The notes under the pieces are model-generated. The model did no database searches. It saw only the letters and a program-made list of their open reading frames with translations, and was not told where the DNA came from. Made by a program: the position numbers and the translations under genes. This document shows positions 32,329 through 46,207 of a stretch of 64,000 nt of DNA, piece after piece. Positions within the stretch are counted from its first letter, which is position 1; every line of letters begins with the position of its first letter. The DNA lies in contig NZ_BAABHJ010000001.1 of assembly GCF_039542035.1 (NCBI RefSeq), forward strand, positions 310,001 to 374,000, written 5' to 3'. Source of the stretch: Actinoallomurus liliacearum. GTDB lineage: Bacteria; Actinomycetota; Actinomycetes; Streptosporangiales; Streptosporangiaceae.

Positions 32329-33789
32329 GTGACCACGACAGCACTCCCCGACTCACGCACGCTTCCCGGTCCCCCGGCCGTCCGCGACCGGTGGCCCGCC
32401 CGACTGTGGGGCATCCTGGCCGTTCTCTCCCTGGTCCTCTTCCTCGACGGGCTCGACGTGTCGATGGTCGGCGTGGCGCTCCCGTCCATCGGCAGGGCAC
32501 TGGACCTGACCACCTCCAGCCTCCAGTGGATCGTCAGCGGATACGTCCTGGGCTACGGCGGTCTGCTGCTGCTCGGCGGCCGCACCGCCGACCTGCTCGG
32601 CCGGCGGCGGGTGTTCCTGATCGCACTGGCCGTGTTCGCCGTCGCCTCGCTGCTCGGCGGTCTGGTCGACTCGGGTCCGCTGCTGATCGCCACCCGCTTC
32701 ATCAAGGGGGTCAGCGCCGCGTTCACGGCGCCCACCGGCCTGTCGATCATCACCACCACGTTCGCGGAGGGCCGGGCGCGCAACAAGGCGCTCTCGATCT
32801 ACACGGTCTTCGGCGCCAGCGGCTACTCCTTCGGCTTGATCTTCGGCGGGCTCATGACCGGGCTCGGCTGGCGCTGGACCTTCCTGATGCCCGTGCCGAT
32901 CGCGCTCGTCGCGCTGGTCGCCGGGTTGTCGCTGATACCCCGTGACCGCCCGGCGTCCGACGGCGGCCACGACCTCCTCGGAGCCCTCACGTCCACGGCC
33001 GCGATGCTGCTGCTGGTGTACGACCTCGTGTCCGCCCCGGACCGCGGCTGGACCGCCCCGGTGACGCTCGCGCTGTTCGGCGCCGTCGTCGTCCTGCTGG
33101 GCGCCTTCGTCCTCGTCGAGCGCCGGGTCCCGCACCCGCTGGTCCGGCTGGGCATCCTGCGTAAGGGCACGCTCGTACGCGCCAACCTGGCGATCGTCGC
33201 GCTGCTCGGCTCGTACACCTCGTTCCAGTTCATCGTCACGCTGTACCTGCAGTCCGTTCTCGGCTGGGCGCCGCTGACGATGGCCCTGGCGCTGCTGCCC
33301 GCCGGACTCCTGGTGGTGTTCAGCGCACCGTTCACCGGCGCGCTGATCGACCGGTTCGGCACGGCCCGGTTCATCGTCGGCGGGCTGGCCGCGATGTCGG
33401 CCGGTTACCTGCTGTTCCTGCGCGTCGACACGCATCCGGTCTACGTCCTGGCCATCCTGCCGACGGCGCTGCTGCTCGGTTCCGGCTTCGCCCTCGGCTT
33501 CCCGTCCATCAACGTGCAGGCCACGGCGGGCGTCGAGGACGATGAGCAGGGACTGGCCGCCGGGCTCGTTCAGACGGCCGGCCAGGTCGGCGCCGCGCTG
33601 GTCCTGGCGGTCACCACCGCGATCATCACGGGCGACGACACGAGGCCGGGGTCCCACTCCCCCGCCGCGATGCTCGCGCAGTACCGGCCCGGCCTGGTCT
33701 TCGTCACGGCCGTGGCCCTCGGCGGGCTGCTGATCTCGATCGTCCCGCTGCTGCGCCGCCGGGCGGCACGGCAGGGCGCACAGCGCTGA
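32329..33789 (+). CDS. MFS transporter (DHA2-type efflux)
   Basis: 486-residue, 14-helix drug:proton antiporter. FLDGLDVSMVGVALPSIGRA in helix 1 is the DHA2 signature (D-x-x-x-V-x-x-A-L-P); GGRTADLLGRRRVFLIALAV is motif A. The GTG start is only 14 bases after the second operator, so the leader is short. Paired with the divergent MarR gene. A bidirectional terminator follows at 33803. Confidence 0.9.
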   Translation: MTTTALPDSRTLPGPPAVRDRWPARLWGILAVLSLVLFLDGLDVSMVGVALPSIGRALDLTTSSLQWIVSGYVLGYGGLLLLGGRTADLLGRRRVFLIALAVFAVASLLGGLVDSGPLLIATRFIKGVSAAFTAPTGLSIITTTFAEGRARNKALSIYTVFGASGYSFGLIFGGLMTGLGWRWTFLMPVPIALVALVAGLSLIPRDRPASDGGHDLLGALTSTAAMLLLVYDLVSAPDRGWTAPVTLALFGAVVVLLGAFVLVERRVPHPLVRLGILRKGTLVRANLAIVALLGSYTSFQFIVTLYLQSVLGWAPLTMALALLPAGLLVVFSAPFTGALIDRFGTARFIVGGLAAMSAGYLLFLRVDTHPVYVLAILPTALLLGSGFALGFPSINVQATAGVEDDEQGLAAGLVQTAGQVGAALVLAVTTAIITGDDTRPGSHSPAAMLAQYRPGLVFVTAVALGGLLISIVPLLRRRAARQGAQR

Positions 33790-33802
33790 ACCGCCGCCGC
33801 TC

Positions 33803-33840
33803 GCCGGATCACCTGGGATGTCCGACCCGGGTGATCCGGC
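33803..33840. terminator. Bidirectional terminator
   Basis: 11-base arms GCCGGATCACC (33803-33813) and GGTGATCCGGC (33830-33840) between the convergent MFS gene and the phosphatase-like gene. Confidence 0.78.
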
Positions 33841-33913
33841 CGTCGCGCGTGGGCCGAAGGCCGATTCGGTGGTCGGCGACGGATCCGGCGCCGAGGCGTG
33901 CCGGCGGCGGCCC

Positions 33914-34669
33914 TCAGGCCGGCGCGGTCGCGAGCAGCGCCGTGGCGTCGTCGTGCGGTTTCGCCCCGGATATCGGCCGGGCCCGTTCCGCCCGCCGGAC
34001 AAGGCCGATGACGTGCGCCGGGCCGCCGTCGCGCAGGACCTCGAGGAGCCGCGGCCAGTCGTACCCGTAATGCTCGATCAAGCGGGTCGCCCCGTCGGTG
34101 AACATCGCCACCTGGTCGACCTCCGACGCGGGGAAGACCGCCGTCACCGCCTGATGGGCCGCCTCCGGGACACTGCTCGCCACCCAGAACCCGCCCTGCC
34201 GGTTCCGGTGCGTCCGGACCTGTTCCAGCGTGTACGGGCGCCCGCCCGGCAGGTGCGAGAGCCGATCGTCCTCCACCACGTGAAGAGCGCCGTCACGACC
34301 GCGCACCGCGATGGGCGAGTCGGCCAGGACGAGACACTCGACCCGGCCATCGCGCCGACGCGTCACCGCCAAGGTCGACGACGGGCTGTCCGGGTTGGCC
34401 AGATCGCAGGTTCCGGCGTGCGACGCGCAGACCTGCTCGATCGAGTCGGCCACGAGGTCGGTGAGTGAGCAGTCGGCGGCCTCGGCCAGCCGGGCGCCGA
34501 GCGCCCCCGCGAGCCGCCGCACCAGCCACACGACGTCGTGCACGCATCCGCTGTCCACGCCGGCCGGCGCGGTCGCCCCGTCCAGCACGACCGCCCAGTC
34601 CGGACCGGCGACCACACAGTCCTCGTTGACGGTGCCGGGGGCCGCCTGGGTCGCATAGGTGATCTGCAC
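33914..34669 (-). CDS. PP2C-like phosphatase family protein
   Basis: 251-residue soluble protein. NEDCVVAGPDWAVVLDGATA is a PP2C-like N-terminus (N-E-D and V-L-D-G-A metal-ligand segments), SSTLAVTRRRDGRVECLVLA the next strand pair, VAMFTDGATRLIEHYG the D-G motif, and KPHDDATALLA the final D-D-A-T. It is a compact, stand-alone member that keeps the aspartates for the metal centre. Activity on phospho-Ser/Thr is plausible but untested for this clade. GTG 34669 is preceded by AAAGGACG. Confidence 0.8.
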   Translation of the reverse strand: MQITYATQAAPGTVNEDCVVAGPDWAVVLDGATAPAGVDSGCVHDVVWLVRRLAGALGARLAEAADCSLTDLVADSIEQVCASHAGTCDLANPDSPSSTLAVTRRRDGRVECLVLADSPIAVRGRDGALHVVEDDRLSHLPGGRPYTLEQVRTHRNRQGGFWVASSVPEAAHQAVTAVFPASEVDQVAMFTDGATRLIEHYGYDWPRLLEVLRDGGPAHVIGLVRRAERARPISGAKPHDDATALLATAPA

Positions 34670-35026
34670 CGACCGAACGTCCTTTCGCCTGGGATCCCGG
34701 GGGCGCCCACGTCGACGCCCGGTGCTCGCCGCCCCTGACCGTAGCGGCGATCGGCCGCGGGCGGGTATCCGGCGTGACCGAGGCCCACGGCGGAACGGGG
34801 CGAGCCCCGCGATGCCCTCCATCCCGAAAAGATCGTTCAATGGCATCGACGAATGCGGCGCCGGATATCCGGAAGTGTCCGGTGGTGTTCGACGAAATTA
34901 AATGACCTTTGTGGGGCTTACGATACTCATGGGTCAATACGCCAATATCTACCCATAAGAGGTTTTTGGCGGAAAAAATCGCGGTATGGACAGGGTGGGC
35001 ATCCGTGAGCTAGGGGGGAGGATGCC
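34670..35026. other. Intergenic promoter region
   Basis: 357 bases between the leftward phosphatase-like gene and the acetate transporter. No gene seen. From about 34890 it is A+T-rich; ATGGGT (34929-34934) and ACCCAT (34951-34956) form a short inverted repeat, and GGGGGGAG lies before the ATG at 35027. The A+T-rich part likely contains the transporter promoter. Confidence 0.5.
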
Positions 35027-35845
35027 ATGACCGAGTCAAGGGGCCAAGGCTCCTACAACAGACCTACGGGAGCCGGAGCTCGAGGGCACGAGGTCGGCGC
35101 GACGCCCACCGGCGGGGAGATGGAGACCGAACAGCAGGAATTCTCCTTCTGGCAGGACAGAAGCCGGGTGTTCCTGCAGCCCATCGCGGCGCCGTCGATC
35201 CTGGGGCTCTTCGGGTTGGCGACGGCGACCCTGATGGTCGGCGCGTGGATGGCGCGCTGGTACGGGAACGCGCTGAGCCCGGTGATCCTGTTCCCCTTCG
35301 TGCTGACCGCCGGCGGGCTCGCGCAGTTCCTGGCGGGCATGTGGTCCTATCGCGCTCGAGACGGTCTGGCCACCGCGGTACACGGGATATGGGGCGCGTT
35401 CTGGCTCGCGTTCGGCTTCATGTTCATGCTGGTCGCCGCCGGGACCTTCCCGATCATCCTGGCACCGCGGATCGGGGTCGCCAATACGCCGTTCGCCTTC
35501 TGGCTGATCGCGCTGTGCTTGATCACCGCACTCTGCGCGATGGCCGCGACGGCCGAGAACATGGGACTGACGGTGATGCTGGTCCTGCTGGCCGTGGCGT
35601 CCGGGTTCGCCGCCGCCGGCTTCGTCTCCGGGGCGTCGTGGCCGGTCATCGTGGCGGGCTGGCTCTTCGTGGCGTCCGCCGCCGCCGCCCTGTACATAGC
35701 CGGCGCCATGATGATGGAGGGTAGCTTCGGGCGGACCATGATGCCGCTGGGCAAGTACAGCGCCGCGGCCAACATCCCGGGCCGGAGGATGACCCGGCCA
35801 CTGGAGTACAAGTACGGTCAGCCGGGGGTCAAGATCGGCCAGTGA
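35027..35845 (+). CDS. Acetate uptake transporter family protein (GPR1/FUN34/YaaH)
   Basis: 272-residue six-helix membrane protein. After a hydrophilic N-terminus of about 50 residues, AAPSILGLFGLATATLMVGA is the family signature (N-P-A-P-L-G-L in SatP is here APSILGLFG), and GGLAQFLAGMWSYRARDGLA is the conserved second region. SatP-type proteins import acetate or succinate with protons. The missing Asn-Pro in the first motif makes the substrate uncertain. Single gene followed by a G+C-rich terminator. Confidence 0.86.
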   Translation: MTESRGQGSYNRPTGAGARGHEVGATPTGGEMETEQQEFSFWQDRSRVFLQPIAAPSILGLFGLATATLMVGAWMARWYGNALSPVILFPFVLTAGGLAQFLAGMWSYRARDGLATAVHGIWGAFWLAFGFMFMLVAAGTFPIILAPRIGVANTPFAFWLIALCLITALCAMAATAENMGLTVMLVLLAVASGFAAAGFVSGASWPVIVAGWLFVASAAAALYIAGAMMMEGSFGRTMMPLGKYSAAANIPGRRMTRPLEYKYGQPGVKIGQ

Positions 35846-35866
35846 CCGTTCCGGAACCGCGGACGT

Positions 35867-35904
35867 CGCCCCTGGGGCAGCGCGGACAGCGCCGCCCCGG
35901 GGCG
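35867..35904 (+). terminator. G+C-rich hairpin terminator
   Basis: CGCCCCTGGGGCAGCGC (from 35867) pairs imperfectly with GCGCCGCCCCGGGGCG (ending 35904). It lies 22 bases after the transporter stop. Confidence 0.6.
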
Positions 35905-36055
35905 CGGCCGGGACGGGGACGAAGAGGCGAGACCTCACCGGTGACGGCCGCCCGGTCGCCCGATAGCGGAAACCCCTGGTCAGGGACTGTCTCATGGTCC
36001 GCTACGCTCGACGAACACGTCTGATTCGACACGGTTTGTCCAGCGGGAGTCCCCC

Positions 36056-36256
36056 ATGTCTCGTGTGGCCAGGTTCTATAGATCCCTGACGCGCCGTTCC
36101 CTCCGCGCGTACCGCATCGCCTGCGCGCGTGACGACGCGGCGACCTGGAGTGTGGTCGTCCCCGATGGCGTGTGGGCCTGCTCCGGATGCGACACGGTGC
36201 TCCTCCAGGCCGACGCCCGGTCAGAGCACGTCTGCACCGGCCACACCGCCGTCTGA
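36056..36256 (+). CDS. Small hypothetical protein with CxxC and CxxxH
   Basis: 66-residue basic protein. The second half has VWACSGCDTVLLQ and EHVCTGHTAV, i.e. C-x2-C and C-x2-H, a possible treble-clef/zinc-ribbon site. ATG preceded by GGGAG at 8 bases. No family recognised. It lies alone between the acetate transporter and the hydrolase on the same strand. Confidence 0.6.
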   Translation: MSRVARFYRSLTRRSLRAYRIACARDDAATWSVVVPDGVWACSGCDTVLLQADARSEHVCTGHTAV

Positions 36257-36374
36257 GCGCGCGTCGTCACCTCCGTACGACCCCGGAGCACACGCCTCGC
36301 CCCGCGCGCACTTTCCGTGAGGCCTCGGCGACTTCGTGCGATGATGGCGATCCTGTTCCCTGCTCTGGAGCGTC

Positions 36375-37202
36375 ATGGACGCCTTCGAGATCGGCACGCT
36401 CAGGGTGCCGGGCGCGACCCTGCATTACGAGGTGCGCGGCACCGGCCCACTGCTCTTATTGATCGCCGCGGGCTCTTCGGACGCGGCCGTGTTCGGGCGG
36501 CTGGCAGCGATTCTCGCCGACGGTCACCGGGTGGTCGCCTACGATCCGCGCGGCAACTCCCGCAGCGCGCTGCACGGGCCACCGGTCGACCAGCGGGTCG
36601 ACGTCCACGCCGACGACGCGGCCCGGCTGATCGACCACGTGGCCGCCGGCGGGGAGCCGGTGCACGTGTTCGGCAGTTGCTCGGGCGGGCTCGTCGCCCT
36701 CGAACTCGCGATCGGCCGACCGGACCGGGTGCGGACGGTGGTCGTGCACGAGCCACCCGCGATGACACTGCTGCCGGACGCCGCGGCACACCACGCGTTC
36801 TTCGACGACGTCCACGGAACGTTCCACCGCGAAGGAGTCGCACCCGCGCTGGAGAGGTTCAGCGCCTTCTTCGGCGGCACCCCCGCGCCGACGCTGCCCC
36901 AGGCACACGACAACACCGCGTTCTTCCTCGCCCACGTCATACGGCCGTTCACCCGCCACGTGCCCGACCTCACCGCCCTGGCACCCCTCGCGGACCGGGT
37001 CGTGGTGGCAGGCGGCGAAGACTCGCGCGCCTACACCGTGCACCGCCCGGCGGTGGCCCTCGCCGAACGGCTCGGCCACCGGCCGATGCTCTTTCCCGGC
37101 GGGCACATGGGATACGTCAAGCATCCGGCCGGTTTCGCCGATCGGCTCGCCGAGGTGCTCACGTCCAAGGCCTCGGGCACACCGCCGGTCCGGGAGCGAT
37201 GA
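36375..37202 (+). CDS. Alpha/beta hydrolase
   Basis: 275-residue alpha/beta-hydrolase fold protein. RGTGPLLLLIAAGSSDAAVF replaces the usual HG oxyanion loop with AAGS; VVAYDPRGNSRS is the conserved strand-loop; VFGSCSGGLVALE is the nucleophile elbow (Ser of GSCSG); PGGHMGYVKHPAGFAD supplies the catalytic His. The lack of HG in the oxyanion loop separates it from common esterases. One base separates it from the glycosyltransferase-like gene, implying a shared transcript and perhaps a shared small-molecule pathway. Confidence 0.87.
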   Translation: MDAFEIGTLRVPGATLHYEVRGTGPLLLLIAAGSSDAAVFGRLAAILADGHRVVAYDPRGNSRSALHGPPVDQRVDVHADDAARLIDHVAAGGEPVHVFGSCSGGLVALELAIGRPDRVRTVVVHEPPAMTLLPDAAAHHAFFDDVHGTFHREGVAPALERFSAFFGGTPAPTLPQAHDNTAFFLAHVIRPFTRHVPDLTALAPLADRVVVAGGEDSRAYTVHRPAVALAERLGHRPMLFPGGHMGYVKHPAGFADRLAEVLTSKASGTPPVRER

Positions 37203-37203
37203 C

Positions 37204-38442
37204 ATGCGGATCGTCATGGGAGCGCAGGACTGCGGCTTCGGCCCGGCGGCCGAGCTCGTCGCGGTCTCCCGGCTGCTGACCGGTCACGAACGCGTGTTCG
37301 TCGGCGACGATGTGGCCGCCGCGTTCGCGCGTCGAAACGCCGACGCCTTCGACGAGGTGCACGAGCTCCCGGAGGCCGACTCCGCGTCGATCGACCGCCT
37401 GGTCGAGTCCGGTGACCTGGTGATCTCGGTGATGGACGCCGACCTGGTGATACGGGCCGCCGTCCTGGGGCGTCCCGCCGTCATGGTGGACAGCCTGTTC
37501 AGCTTCTGGCTGCTGCGGCGGCCCCTGGCCGCCATCCATCGCCGGTGCGCGAGCCTGCCGCTCTCGTCCGTGGCGGCCGCGGACCGGCATCTGGCCGACC
37601 TGTCCCCGCACGAGCGCGTCGTCGCGGCGCATCTGCTCGCCGCGCACAGCGTCGTGCAGAACTTCCCCGGCGTCCCCGAACGCGCGGCCGAGATCGACTC
37701 TCTCGGCACCGGCCCGGAGATGCACCTGACCGGCCCGATCATCGACCTGGAGGGCGTGCGCGGCGCGTCGCGGAACGCCGATCCGGGATGCGACCTGCTG
37801 GTCAACGTCGGCGGATTCAAGAACTTCCTGCTGGACTTCGACGCCGCCGACGACTACCTGCGGCTGTTGCACCGGTGGATTCCCGACCTGCTGCGCGACT
37901 GGCCGCGGTTCGCGCGGGTGCTGGTGTGCGGCGGACCGTACGGCCCAGGTCGTGAGCGGACGTTCACGGTCGCGGGCCGGCGCGCCGACTGCCGTCTCCT
38001 GCGCCAGCGCGACCTGCTGCGACGTGCGGCGGCGGTCCCCGACTACCTGCTCGCGCCCGGTCTGACGGCGCTGCACGAGGCGATGGCCCTCGGGCGGCTG
38101 CCGCTGGCGCTGCCCGAACAGCACTACGCGCACGTCTTCACCGTCCGTCGGCTGAGCGGGACACTCTTCGGCCGGACCGCCGGCCGATTCGCCGACGTCC
38201 TGCCGGATCACCCGGTGCCCGATGACGACCTCGCCGGCACCGCGGCCCTCGTACGGATCGCCTGCCGGATCCGCGAGGACGACGCGCTCTACCGGCGCTT
38301 CCGGGACACGTTCAACCAACGGATCGAGCACCACCTCTCCCTCGGTCCGGCACGGCGGGCCGAGGGGGTACGGGAGCTCCGGGAGGCACTCGACGGCGAC
38401 CCGCTCCCCTCGGTGATCGCGAAGATCGTCCCATCCGCGTGA
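37204..38442 (+). CDS. GT-B glycosyltransferase-like protein
   Basis: 412-residue soluble protein. The N-terminal half reads like the acceptor domain of a MurG/GT1 enzyme (MRIVMGAQDCGFGPAAELVA, then VISVMDADLVIRAAVLGRPA). The C-terminal half has LLVNVGGFKNFLLD as the linker/strand and LLAPGLTALHEAMALGRLPL as the nucleotide-sugar-binding loop (APG..T..EA...G.P). The donor and acceptor are unknown, and the APG-T-HE motif is less canonical than in UDP-dependent enzymes. Probably cotranscribed with the hydrolase. Confidence 0.72.
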   Translation: MRIVMGAQDCGFGPAAELVAVSRLLTGHERVFVGDDVAAAFARRNADAFDEVHELPEADSASIDRLVESGDLVISVMDADLVIRAAVLGRPAVMVDSLFSFWLLRRPLAAIHRRCASLPLSSVAAADRHLADLSPHERVVAAHLLAAHSVVQNFPGVPERAAEIDSLGTGPEMHLTGPIIDLEGVRGASRNADPGCDLLVNVGGFKNFLLDFDAADDYLRLLHRWIPDLLRDWPRFARVLVCGGPYGPGRERTFTVAGRRADCRLLRQRDLLRRAAAVPDYLLAPGLTALHEAMALGRLPLALPEQHYAHVFTVRRLSGTLFGRTAGRFADVLPDHPVPDDDLAGTAALVRIACRIREDDALYRRFRDTFNQRIEHHLSLGPARRAEGVRELREALDGDPLPSVIAKIVPSA

Positions 38443-38457
38443 GGGACGGCGTGGAGG

Positions 38458-39030
38458 TCAGCCGCCGATGCCGGAGTTCCGCGCGGCGGTCACGATGGTC
38501 GTGGCGTCCTCCGGCAGGAGATGGCCGGCGTTCACCGATGCCTGCGCGGCCGCCCGCACCTTGCTCAAATAGTCCGCGTGCGTCGGGTACAGCCGGCTGA
38601 GCACCGGTTCGGCGTTGGGCGGAGCGGCGGGGTCGGACGGGTCGCCGGCGTCGTGCCGGTCCCATGGGTCGGCGTCGTCGTTCCACGGGTCCCTGGCGCC
38701 GTACAGGCCGCAGAAGACGCCGCTGCCGCCGGTGTCCCGCAGCCCGGTGAGCGTACGGGTCGGCACCGTCACGTCGGGAAGCCGGATCCCGCCGATGGCC
38801 AGGCCGGTGCTCGGGTCGCGCACGTCGACGTCGAGCGCCGGTCCGCTCGGCGGCGGGGCTCCGCCCTGCGCCCAGTCGGTCAGGTGGCGCAGCGCGGCGT
38901 TCATCGCGTAGTGGCCGGGCCCGTCGTCGTACGGGGCCGACCCCGCGGCGCAATCGGGCTGCGGGGCTGCGGGAACAGGGGTCGGGGAAGCACAGTGTCG
39001 GCCGCCCGTCTCGGCCGCGAATCGGGTAAA
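38458..39030 (-). pseudogene. Truncated alpha/beta hydrolase (Abhydrolase_10-like C-terminus)
   Basis: Only the last about 190 residues of an alpha/beta hydrolase-domain protein remain. In frame from 39030 one reads ETGGRHCASPTP, then YDDGPGHYAMNAALRHLTDW, GIRLPDVTVPTRTLTG, GVFCGLYGARDPW and LYPTHADYLSKV, matching the C-terminal end of the family. The frame is closed upstream by TGA at 39031-39033 and the next gene ends at 39052, so the N-terminal catalytic part is missing. No start or ribosome-binding site is seen. Confidence 0.75.
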
Positions 39031-39051
39031 TCACCGGTCATCGGCTCTGCC

Positions 39052-41544
39052 TCATGAAGGGGGGAGGTGAATCCCGATGAGGCAGGTGTCGTCGTCGGTG
39101 TCGGCGTCGCTGTGGGTGAGGAGGTGGTCGAGACGGTCCTCCAGGCTCGGAGCCGGCCGCCCGGCGGTGACGAGGAGCCGGTCGAGGGTGTCGCCCATGG
39201 AGGTGTCCCGGCGTTCGACGAGGCCGTCGGTGTAGAGCAGGAGAACGTCGTCGGCTTCGAGGGTGAGACGGCCCTCCTCGTACTGGCTGTCGGGCGGGCC
39301 GCCGAGGAGCATCCCGCCGATCAGGGGCAGTGCGGTCGCTCGCCCGTCACGGACGAGCACCGGGGGCAGGTGTCCCGCCCGCGCCCATTCCAGCGTGCGG
39401 GTGCCGGGGTCGTACAGACCGCAGACGGCGGTGCCGGTGACGTAGTCGGTGAGGTGGTGGGCGACCAGGTTGAGCCAGCGCAGCAGCTGGCCGGGGCCGG
39501 CGCCGGTGGTGGCCAGGCCGCGCAGGGCGTTGCGCAGCACGACCATGCCGGTCGCGGCCTCGATCCCGTGGCCGGCGACGTCTCCGACGCACAGCAGGAC
39601 CCGTCCGGACGGCAGCACGACCGCGTCGTACCAGTCACCGCCGACCAGGTGGTCGTCCTCGGCGGGCCGGTAGCGTACGGCCACGCGCAGGCCGGCGGCG
39701 TCGAGGGGGCCGCGGGTCGGCGGCATGATCGCGCGCTGGAGTTTCAGCGTGAGCCGGTTGTTCTCGGCGGCCTGCTGTTCGGTGTGCGCCAGTTGATCGC
39801 GCGTTGCGGCGAGAGCCACCTCGGTCCAGTGCTGAGCCGAGATGTCCTGGTACGCCCCACGGACGAGCAGCACGTGGCCGGTGCCGTCCAGGACCGGTTC
39901 GGCGACGACGCGCAGGTGGCGGATGATGCCGTCGGGCCGTTTCAGGCGGAACGCGGTGGACGCCGATCGCCGCTGGTGCAGCAGGGTGCGCAGGAAGCGG
40001 CCGATACCGGTCTCGTCGTCGGCGTGGGCATGGGCCGGCAGCTGGGTCAGCGGGATCGGAGTCGCCGTCGGCCGCAGGCCGAACAACGTGAACATCTGGT
40101 CGTTCCAGGTGATCTCTCCGGTCGCGAGGTTCTCCTCGAAGCCCCCGACCCGCCCGAGGCGCTGGGCGTGCTGGAGAAGGCTGGCCAGGCGGTCGGCCTG
40201 GTCTTTCACCCGCCAGATGAGCAGCACGCTGTCGCTGTGCCGGCTGATGCTGATGTCGGCCGGAGACGTCAGCGGCACCTGGTCCACCAGGGTGGTCAGC
40301 AGAGTGTCGTCGGCGCGGAACGGCTCCCCGGTCGCGTAGACGCGCTCGACCTTGTCGAACAGGCCGCTCTGCCCGGCTGCGAGGGGGTAGGCCTCGAGCA
40401 GGAGCGCCCCGGTGACGCTGCTGCGGGGACGGCCCACCGGGTCGACGAACCGCGGATTGGTGTGATGGATCCGGAAGTCGATCAGGTGGCCGTCGGCGTC
40501 TATCTGCGGGCGGAGGACCAGGGCCGGGTCGTACAGACCGTCGACGAGGTCGATGAGCTCGGTGAGGTCCCGGTAGGCGGAGTCGGACAGTGCCGGGCCC
40601 GGCAGCCCGGCGGCGGGCCGGGTCTCCAGTGTGTGCGCGCACAGCTGTGCCAGGGCCTCCAGCTGTCGCTCGATCTGCGGCGACCGCGGCGGTAGGGAGC
40701 CGGGCCAGCAGATCTCCAGCACGCCGGTGAGGCGCCCGCCCGTACCCGTCGGGATGGCGACCCGGCCGCCGTCAGGGGTGTCGTGACGGCCGACGGACGG
40801 CAGTCCGGTCTCGGCGAACGAGGGCAACCAGACCGGCTGCCGCTCGAGCAGGGCCTTGTAGGCGGGCGTGGTGACGCCGGGGGGCACGTAGTGCCAGCGG
40901 GCGGCCTCGTCGGCGCGGAAGCCGGCCGCTCCGGCGAGGCTCATGGAGCCGTCCGGCGCGACGGCCCAGACGGCGACGGAGACGGCGTCCAGCGGTCGCA
41001 GCGCGTGTGTCAGCAGGGAGTCGGCGACGGCCTGGGTGTCGGCCGCGGCGAGCACACCGCTCTCGGCCGTACGAAGCCGCGTGGCGACCGTGGTCCCGCT
41101 GTTCTCCTCCGGATCGTCGTACGACCGGCCGCCGGACGCCTGCGTCAGGAACGCCTTGGTCACCTCGGCGACCTGGTCACGGGCGGCCTGGTTGATGATC
41201 TCGGCGGCCAGGTGCAGGACCGGCAGGTCCGTCTCGGCGGCCAGGTCCTCCAGCTGCCGGGCGGCCTCGGCCGGTGCGCAGTGCAGCCGTTCGACCAGCA
41301 CGCCCTTGGCCAACTCGATGACGCTGCGGCCGTCGGCGTCGAACTGGGCCTGTTCGACCTGCCGGCGCAGCCGTGCGACGGTGGCGGCGAGCCGGTTGAC
41401 GACCGGGTCCGTACCGTTCGTGCCGGCGCGGGAGCGTTCGGGCAGCGCTGCGCCGGCTGCTCCCCCGTCCCCGGTGGGGGCGCCGCCGGGCGCGTCCACC
41501 GGCGTCGGATCACCGGGCGTGCCAGATCGCCGGGCGCTGTCCAC
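39052..41544 (-). CDS. ANTAR-GAF-PAS-SpoIIE (PP2C) signalling phosphatase
   Basis: 830-residue multidomain protein. An ANTAR-like helical module (about 50-115; SVIELAKGVLVERLHCAPAE) is followed by a GAF domain (about 165-310), a PAS region with NDQMFTLFGLRPTATP and RLKRPDGIIRHLRVVAEP (about 470-575), and a C-terminal SpoIIE/RsbU phosphatase (ADDHLVGGDWYDAVVLPSGR; VCGLYDPGTRTLEWARAGHL). Such proteins dephosphorylate anti-anti-sigma factors. An N-terminal ANTAR (usually C-terminal and RNA-binding) is notable. It is 46 bases downstream of the giant histidine kinase and probably cotranscribed. Confidence 0.88.
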   Translation of the reverse strand: MDSARRSGTPGDPTPVDAPGGAPTGDGGAAGAALPERSRAGTNGTDPVVNRLAATVARLRRQVEQAQFDADGRSVIELAKGVLVERLHCAPAEAARQLEDLAAETDLPVLHLAAEIINQAARDQVAEVTKAFLTQASGGRSYDDPEENSGTTVATRLRTAESGVLAAADTQAVADSLLTHALRPLDAVSVAVWAVAPDGSMSLAGAAGFRADEAARWHYVPPGVTTPAYKALLERQPVWLPSFAETGLPSVGRHDTPDGGRVAIPTGTGGRLTGVLEICWPGSLPPRSPQIERQLEALAQLCAHTLETRPAAGLPGPALSDSAYRDLTELIDLVDGLYDPALVLRPQIDADGHLIDFRIHHTNPRFVDPVGRPRSSVTGALLLEAYPLAAGQSGLFDKVERVYATGEPFRADDTLLTTLVDQVPLTSPADISISRHSDSVLLIWRVKDQADRLASLLQHAQRLGRVGGFEENLATGEITWNDQMFTLFGLRPTATPIPLTQLPAHAHADDETGIGRFLRTLLHQRRSASTAFRLKRPDGIIRHLRVVAEPVLDGTGHVLLVRGAYQDISAQHWTEVALAATRDQLAHTEQQAAENNRLTLKLQRAIMPPTRGPLDAAGLRVAVRYRPAEDDHLVGGDWYDAVVLPSGRVLLCVGDVAGHGIEAATGMVVLRNALRGLATTGAGPGQLLRWLNLVAHHLTDYVTGTAVCGLYDPGTRTLEWARAGHLPPVLVRDGRATALPLIGGMLLGGPPDSQYEEGRLTLEADDVLLLYTDGLVERRDTSMGDTLDRLLVTAGRPAPSLEDRLDHLLTHSDADTDDDTCLIGIHLPPS

Positions 41545-41590
41545 TGAGATCTCTCCTTGCCGACGGGTGTTCGTGACTGGGCGAGCCGGA

Positions 41591-46207
<4,617 letters not shown>

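Noticed and set aside
39031..39033. TGA upstream of the hydrolase fragment as another selenocysteine codon
   Set aside because: No hairpin with a GGU-type loop follows at the right distance, and no family similarity continues upstream of it.
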